A stretch of 13,254 bases of DNA from Methylococcaceae bacterium NSM2-1 (GTDB lineage Bacteria > Pseudomonadota > Gammaproteobacteria > Methylococcales > Methylomonadaceae): NCBI GenBank assembly GCA_002256705.1, contig NQJI01000095.1, positions 1 to 13,254 of the forward strand, in the 5' to 3' direction. A program made the position numbers and the translations under genes. Shown here piece after piece: positions 7,932 to 13,254 of the stretch. Position 1 is the stretch's first letter. Each line of letters opens with the position of its first letter. Under the pieces are notes generated by a model. That model worked only from the letters and a program-made list of their open reading frames with translations. It was not told the DNA's origin and made no database searches.

Positions 7932-8007
7932 TGGTGGAGCCAAGCGGAATCGAACCGCTGACCTCAACACTGCCAGTGTTGCGCTCTACCAATTGAGCTA
8001 TGGCCCC
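7932..8007 (-). tRNA. tRNA-Ala (anticodon GGC)
   Basis: The 76-nt gene with encoded CCA (7932-7934) begins GGGGCCATAGCTCAA. The anticodon stem-loop AACA-CTGGCAG-TGTT carries GGC. The acceptor stem GGGGCCA pairs with TGGCTCC and includes the G3:U70 wobble pair that is the main alanine identity element. It lies 46 nt after the gltX stop and 27 nt before the first tRNA-Glu. Confidence 0.97.
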
Positions 8008-8053
8008 ATGTAAAGAACGGGCATTCTACAGCAATTACCCGTTATGTACAACA

Positions 8054-9457
8054 CTAATTTAAAGTTCTTATGTAATTTATGGCTTTTTCTATTCTAGCCA
8101 GGGTTTTTTCTTGCCCAAGCAATGACAAGGTAACGTCAATAGCTGGTGAAACTCCTGATCCGCAGACTGCAACTCGCAAAGGCTGAGCCACTTTACCCAG
8201 GTTAAGTCCCATGGTTTCGGCAAGATTTACAACAATTTGATGCACTATCTCACCATTCCAGTCAGTCACCGTCACCAATTCATCGTGTAAACGCGCTAAA
8301 ACATGATCAGACCCCGGGGTAAAGTTCTTTTTAACAGCTTTTTCATCATAGGTATCGAATTCTTTATAGAAATAAACGCTGGCAGCTGCCATTTCAACCA
8401 GGGTTTTGCTACGTTCTCTTTGCGCTTTTACAACATCAATCAACTCTGGCCCCTCAGCTGGATCAATACCCAATTGCCCGATATGCCAGCTTAAATGACG
8501 CGCTACATGGGCAGGGTCGCTGTTCATAATATATTGATGGTTCAACCATAACAGCTTTTCCATGTTAAAAGTCGATGCCGATACATTGACATCATACAAT
8601 TCGAAATACTCAACCATCTCGTCTATAGTGAAAATTTCCTGATCGCCATGCGACCAGCCCAATCGCACCAGGTAATTCAGCAAGGCTTCCGGTAAATAGC
8701 CTTCATCACGAAATTGCATCACACTCACTGCACCGTGACGTTTTGATAACCGTGCGCCATCGGGACCCAGAATCATGGGTAAATGAGCATATTTCGGCAG
8801 CTCGGCGCCCAGGGCTTTAAGAATATTCATCTGCCTGGGTGTATTATTGATATGATCATCGCCCCGGATAACATGCGTGACTTTCATGTCCATATCATCA
8901 ACCACAACGGTTAAATTGTAGGTTGGTGTGCCATCAGCCCGGGCGATAATCAAATCATCCAACTCCTTGTTGGCAACCACAATGTCACCTTTAACCAAAT
9001 CCGGGATTGTAACTACGCCAATATCCGGATTTTTAAAGCGTATGACCGGCTCCCTTTCTTGTTGCGGCTCGGCAGAATCTCTGCATTTACCGTTATAGCG
9101 AGGCTTTTCTTTATTGGCCATTTGTTCGGTACGTAATTGCTCCAGTTCGTCTTTGCTGCAGTAGCAATAATAGGCATCGCCCTGAGCCAACAACTGCTGG
9201 ATAATTTCTTTATACCGATCAAAATGATGGGTTTGATAAAATGGCCCGGAATCATAGTCCAGGCCCAGCCATGTCATTCCTTCAAGAATGGCATTAACCG
9301 ATTCCTGAGTTGAACGTTCCAGATCGGTGTCTTCAATCCGTAAAATAAATTTTCCGCCGTGTTTACGCGCATAAAGCCATGAGAATAAGGCAGTGCGCGC
9401 ACCGCCGACATGCAAATAACCCGTTGGACTCGGGGCAAAACGTGTAGTTATAGTCAT
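8054..9457 (-). CDS. gltX: Glutamyl-tRNA synthetase
   Basis: This class I synthetase joins glutamate to tRNA-Glu in the cytoplasm. The 467-residue length is close to E. coli GltX (471). The HIGH-type motif is HVGG at residues 16-19 within [13 protein letters not shown], and the KMSKS-type motif is RLSKR at 236-240, followed by HGAVSV. The zinc-type region has Cys98, Cys100 and Cys125, but the position of the fourth E. coli ligand, His127, is Asp (GKCRDS). The C-terminal anticodon-binding domain is complete. The ATG at 9457 begins only 7 nt after the upstream Sel1 gene's stop and has no good ribosome site, so translational coupling is plausible. Its own substrate tRNA-Glu lies downstream in the same transcript. 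Confidence 0.97.
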   Translation of the reverse strand: MTITTRFAPSPTGYLHVGGARTALFSWLYARKHGGKFILRIEDTDLERSTQESVNAILEGMTWLGLDYDSGPFYQTHHFDRYKEIIQQLLAQGDAYYCYCSKDELEQLRTEQMANKEKPRYNGKCRDSAEPQQEREPVIRFKNPDIGVVTIPDLVKGDIVVANKELDDLIIARADGTPTYNLTVVVDDMDMKVTHVIRGDDHINNTPRQMNILKALGAELPKYAHLPMILGPDGARLSKRHGAVSVMQFRDEGYLPEALLNYLVRLGWSHGDQEIFTIDEMVEYFELYDVNVSASTFNMEKLLWLNHQYIMNSDPAHVARHLSWHIGQLGIDPAEGPELIDVVKAQRERSKTLVEMAAASVYFYKEFDTYDEKAVKKNFTPGSDHVLARLHDELVTVTDWNGEIVHQIVVNLAETMGLNLGKVAQPLRVAVCGSGVSPAIDVTLSLLGQEKTLARIEKAINYIRTLN

Positions 9458-9464
9458 TGTGATA

Positions 9465-9932
9465 TTATTTCGTTAGTAAAATTCTTTTAGCGTACTCTGT
9501 CGGGATTTGTTTAGCGGCACTTAAACGCATGGCTTGATAGCTAAATGCGACACTGCCCTTGGCAACGTCATTTTTTCCCAGGATAGCCATCGAAGCACTA
9601 TTTCCCTGGGCTGCGGCTTTTTCATACCACTTGGTAGCCATTTTAACATCGTTTTTTACACCCAGGCCTCGGTCATACATCGCTGCGACTACTACCTGAG
9701 CTTCAACATACCCCTGATTTGCCGCTTTTAACATCCACTGCGCCGCTTGTTGTTCATCTTTTTCAACACCACTACCCAATAGATACATAGCCCCAAGCTT
9801 GGCTTGCGCTTTGGCGTTGCCTTGTTCGGCAGATTGCTGAATAAGCGTTTGTGCCGATGGCTCTTCCGCTTGTGTACTCACACTCAGTGAAAACAGACAA
9901 GAGAAAATAAATAATCTAATCAATATAAACAT
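9465..9932 (-). CDS. Periplasmic Sel1-repeat protein
   Basis: The 155-residue product has a signal peptide ([22 protein letters not shown]) and then two clear and one degenerate Sel1-like TPR repeats: [20 protein letters not shown], a second with [18 protein letters not shown], and a shorter third with [13 protein letters not shown]. Such repeats form helical pairs that bind other proteins; no partner or specific function can be inferred. The frame opens with TTG then ATG. I prefer the ATG at 9932, which has GGAG 8 nt upstream. It is the first gene of the operon with gltX, 7 nt upstream of that start, and its leader carries the regulatory-looking elements listed separately. Confidence 0.85.
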   Translation of the reverse strand: MFILIRLFIFSCLFSLSVSTQAEEPSAQTLIQQSAEQGNAKAQAKLGAMYLLGSGVEKDEQQAAQWMLKAANQGYVEAQVVVAAMYDRGLGVKNDVKMATKWYEKAAAQGNSASMAILGKNDVAKGSVAFSYQAMRLSAAKQIPTEYAKRILLTK

Positions 9933-10027
9933 CAAAGTAACTCCATAAGTATTTAATAACTGAAGTTTCCCCGTTTATGAGAAATATCCAGGCACGCAGG
10001 ATAATCATTAACCTAATGACTATATTT

Positions 10028-10074
10028 CATCACAGAAACACAAATTATCTGAAAACTCTACGCCTTCTGTGATG
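10028..10074 (-). promoter_or_regulatory. Leader hairpin with perfect 10-bp stem, Sel1-gltX operon
   Basis: CATCACAGAA (10028-10037) and TTCTGTGATG (10065-10074) are perfect inverted repeats around a 27-nt loop. They lie inside the expected 5' leader, about 100 nt before the Sel1 start. No T-run follows directly on the minus strand, so a simple attenuator is not supported. It could be an RNA structure or a protein-binding dyad. It does not resemble a T-box leader. Confidence 0.4.
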
Positions 10075-10085
10075 TGTAACTTTTT

Positions 10086-10100
10086 TCCAGTATTACTGGA
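10086..10100. promoter_or_regulatory. 15-bp perfect palindrome, candidate operator
   Basis: TCCAGTA-T-TACTGGA is a perfect inverted repeat with a one-base centre. It begins 8 nt downstream of the TATAAT box on the minus strand, so it would overlap or follow the expected transcription start of the Sel1-gltX-tRNA operon, a typical place for a repressor site. I do not recognise a known regulator consensus. Confidence 0.4.
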
Positions 10101-10108
10101 TTTGATAC

Positions 10109-10114
10109 ATTATA
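10109..10114 (-). promoter_or_regulatory. -10 box TATAAT, Sel1-gltX-tRNA operon
   Basis: The minus strand reads TTGCG-TATAAT-G, a perfect sigma-70 -10 hexamer. At a 17-bp spacing the -35 position is AAGTTT, which is poor, so the promoter may be weak or activator-dependent. Transcription would start near 10102, giving a leader of about 170 nt. Confidence 0.45.
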
Positions 10115-10257
10115 CGCAAACCCTTTCAATAAAACTTGTAGCTCAGTCATACTTTAAATGATTTTGTTAACATAGGTAGAAACACAATTCAATAAAACAA
10201 CCTCACAATTCATATAGAATTTTAAGTTACCACTCTATTCCAATTGAATTGAGACAA

Positions 10258-10266
10258 TGCTAGAAT
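10258..10266 (+). promoter_or_regulatory. Extended -10 promoter for the vWA-OmpA lipoprotein gene
   Basis: TGCTAGAAT has the extended -10 form TGn-TAGAAT. The -35 region is poor, as is usual for extended -10 promoters. The expected start near 10273 gives a leader of about 70 nt before the ATG at 10343. Confidence 0.35.
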
Positions 10267-10342
10267 CCAGACTGGTTCAACGATACCGCATAGCGTTTGC
10301 CTTATCTTGATCGGTTTATTAATAACAATAAGGGGATTTTCA

Positions 10343-11505
10343 ATGCAAAAAATACTAATAACAGTCGCATCCATTGCAGCCCTGCTTTTGTCAGGCTGCG
10401 CCTCTCAACCGATAAGCACTTTTGAAACCTTTCATGCCCAGGACTTGAATGGTTTACTTTCCTCCGGCCAGTATGTGCAAAAAGCGGATAATTTCTTTGT
10501 TATTAATGATTCCTCAGGGTCAATGAGAGATGAATACATGGGCATAGGCTATCCTGCCCAGCCTGATCCGACAAAATTTTCAGTTGAAAAAGAAGTCCTG
10601 AACAGAATCAACCAAACCATTCCTGACATTAAGTTAACCTCAAGTATCCGCAGCTTTGGCTTTGGCAAATGCTTGTCAGGGGGATTTACCCAGCTTAATC
10701 AGGCCCCTACCAGCTACTCAAAATCAACTTTCGGCAGCGGCATAGACTCACTGACTTGTGCCAGCGGTGGCTCACCCATCCAAAACGGGATTGATGAAAC
10801 CAACAAAGACTTATCCGCAACAGCGGGTAACATTGCTGTTTTAATACTCAGCGATGGTCATGATCTGGACTCTGACGGTGTTAAAGAGCTTCAATCTTTG
10901 AAACAAGCGTATGGCGACAGACTGTGTGTATATTCTGTCTGGGTTGGCAACGCAGAAGAAAGATCCGGCATAACCCTCTTAAATCAACTCTCTAATATCG
11001 CTGGCTGTGGTTATGGCGTAACGGCTGACAATATTTCAAGCCCTGAAAACATGGCTAATTTTGTAAAGAGCATTTTCTTGAAAGCCGGCACACCCGTTGC
11101 AGATTGCTCAACTCTTGATGGGGATAAAGATGGCGTTAACGATTGCAATGATAGATGTCCTACCACCTTACCCGGCGTTCCGGTTAGCGTTCTTGGCTGC
11201 TGGATTGTAGATGTAAAATTTGACAATGATTCAGCAGTCGTAAAACCGGAATACTTTGGAAATCTTGACAATACTGCAAAAGCCATCAATGAGCATCCCG
11301 AACTGCAAATTGAAATACAAGGTCACACCAGTAAAACAGGCGGATTCCAGTACAACATGGAATTGTCTGAGCGCCGCGCAATAGCGGTGAAAGATTACTT
11401 GGTTGAAAAAACCCATTCACCCAATCTGACTACTCGCGCGCCAATAACCGTCGCGTACAATTGCAAGTTGATGGTGAACCTCAACTACCTCTAAACCCTC
11501 AATAA
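10343..11505 (+). pseudogene. vWA-TSP3-OmpA lipoprotein with frameshifted C-terminus
   Basis: The ATG at 10343 has AGGGG 7 nt upstream and starts a lipoprotein signal with lipobox LLSGC (Cys19), so it should be lipid-anchored in the envelope. A von Willebrand A domain (about 50-250) carries the metal site DSSGS at 56-60 and LSDGHD near 169. A thrombospondin-type-3 loop, DGDKDGVNDCNDRCP, follows at 259-273. The OmpA domain begins near 286 and includes GHTSKTG and LSERRA; the usual Asp of GHTD is Ser. After LVEK (residue 356) the frame is lost: the open frame ends at 11494 after 383 residues with a non-OmpA tail, while the true OmpA ending (PFTQSDYSRANNRRVQLQVDG) continues in the next frame from about 11413 to a stop at 11503-11505. 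About 16 residues, where RLTAKGYGES-like sequence is expected, are missing. The product may be made as a truncated lipoprotein; an assembly error is the alternative. Confidence 0.8.
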
Positions 11506-11533
11506 CGTTTTAAGTTATTAAGCGTTACCACAC

Positions 11534-11569
11534 AAAAAAGGGAGGGTTATTACTAACCCTCCCTTTTTT
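11534..11569. terminator. Strong bidirectional Rho-independent terminator
   Basis: A perfect 10-bp stem, GGGAGGGTTA (11540-11549) and TAACCCTCCC (11554-11563), has loop TTAC and is flanked by six A's on the left and six T's on the right, so it works on both strands. It lies between the convergent lipoprotein gene and serS and should end both transcripts. Confidence 0.93.
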
Positions 11570-11620
11570 ATTGCCAAGAAGAATGATCGATTGATCACTC
11601 CTTCAAGATATTTATTCCGG

Positions 11621-13254
<1,634 letters not shown>

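Larger units (their letters stand above)
9936..10342. other. Divergent intergenic region carrying both promoters
   Basis: About 400 bp separate the Sel1-gltX operon (minus) from the vWA-OmpA lipoprotein gene (plus). I see no ORF with a ribosome site. The region is AT-rich and contains the TATAAT box, the 15-bp palindrome and the leader hairpin on the minus-strand side, and an extended -10 element on the plus-strand side, each listed separately. Confidence 0.6.

Noticed and set aside
10028..10100. T-box leader controlling gltX
   Set aside because: No T-box consensus, specifier loop or terminator/antiterminator pair is seen, and T-boxes are not expected in gammaproteobacteria.

Overview
This window looks like chromosomal DNA of a gammaproteobacterium. 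The GluRS, SerRS, PpnN and tRNA genes all resemble the gammaproteobacterial forms. The large multicopper oxidase and several short palindromic repeats are of kinds I associate with methane- and ammonia-oxidising gammaproteobacteria, so a Methylococcales-like host is a reasonable inference, but no diagnostic gene proves it.

Layout from left to right. (1) On the minus strand: the nearly complete nucleotide nucleosidase ppnN (its last ~20 codons lie outside the window), a small four-helix membrane protein of unknown function, a 126-bp near-palindromic element, and a long Hsp70-family chaperone with a C-terminal extension. (2) About 800 bp without a gene, holding a REP-like hairpin and a cluster of short inverted repeats. 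(3) On the plus strand: a secreted, C-terminally anchored multicopper oxidase broken by an out-of-frame internal deletion that removes part of a copper-binding motif. Two extragenic palindromes and a doubtful small ORF follow. (4) On the minus strand: a translation operon read right to left, made of a Sel1-repeat periplasmic protein, gltX, tRNA-Ala(GGC) and two identical tRNA-Glu(TTC) genes, closed by a Rho-independent terminator. Its leader has a perfect TATAAT box, a 15-bp palindrome close to the expected transcription start, and a 10-bp perfect hairpin. (5) On the plus strand: a lipoprotein with a von Willebrand A domain, a thrombospondin-type-3 calcium loop and an OmpA domain. Its C-terminus is also damaged by an out-of-frame internal deletion. 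(6) A strong bidirectional terminator, then serS on the minus strand, then 359 bp in which I see no gene.

The core genes are ordinary housekeeping functions: two aminoacyl-tRNA synthetases, with one operon pairing GluRS with its own tRNA substrate. The unusual content is the two envelope genes that each carry an internal, non-multiple-of-three deletion, the long palindromic element, and the structured leader of the gltX operon. I do not see a defence system, CRISPR array, complete transposon or phage in the window.
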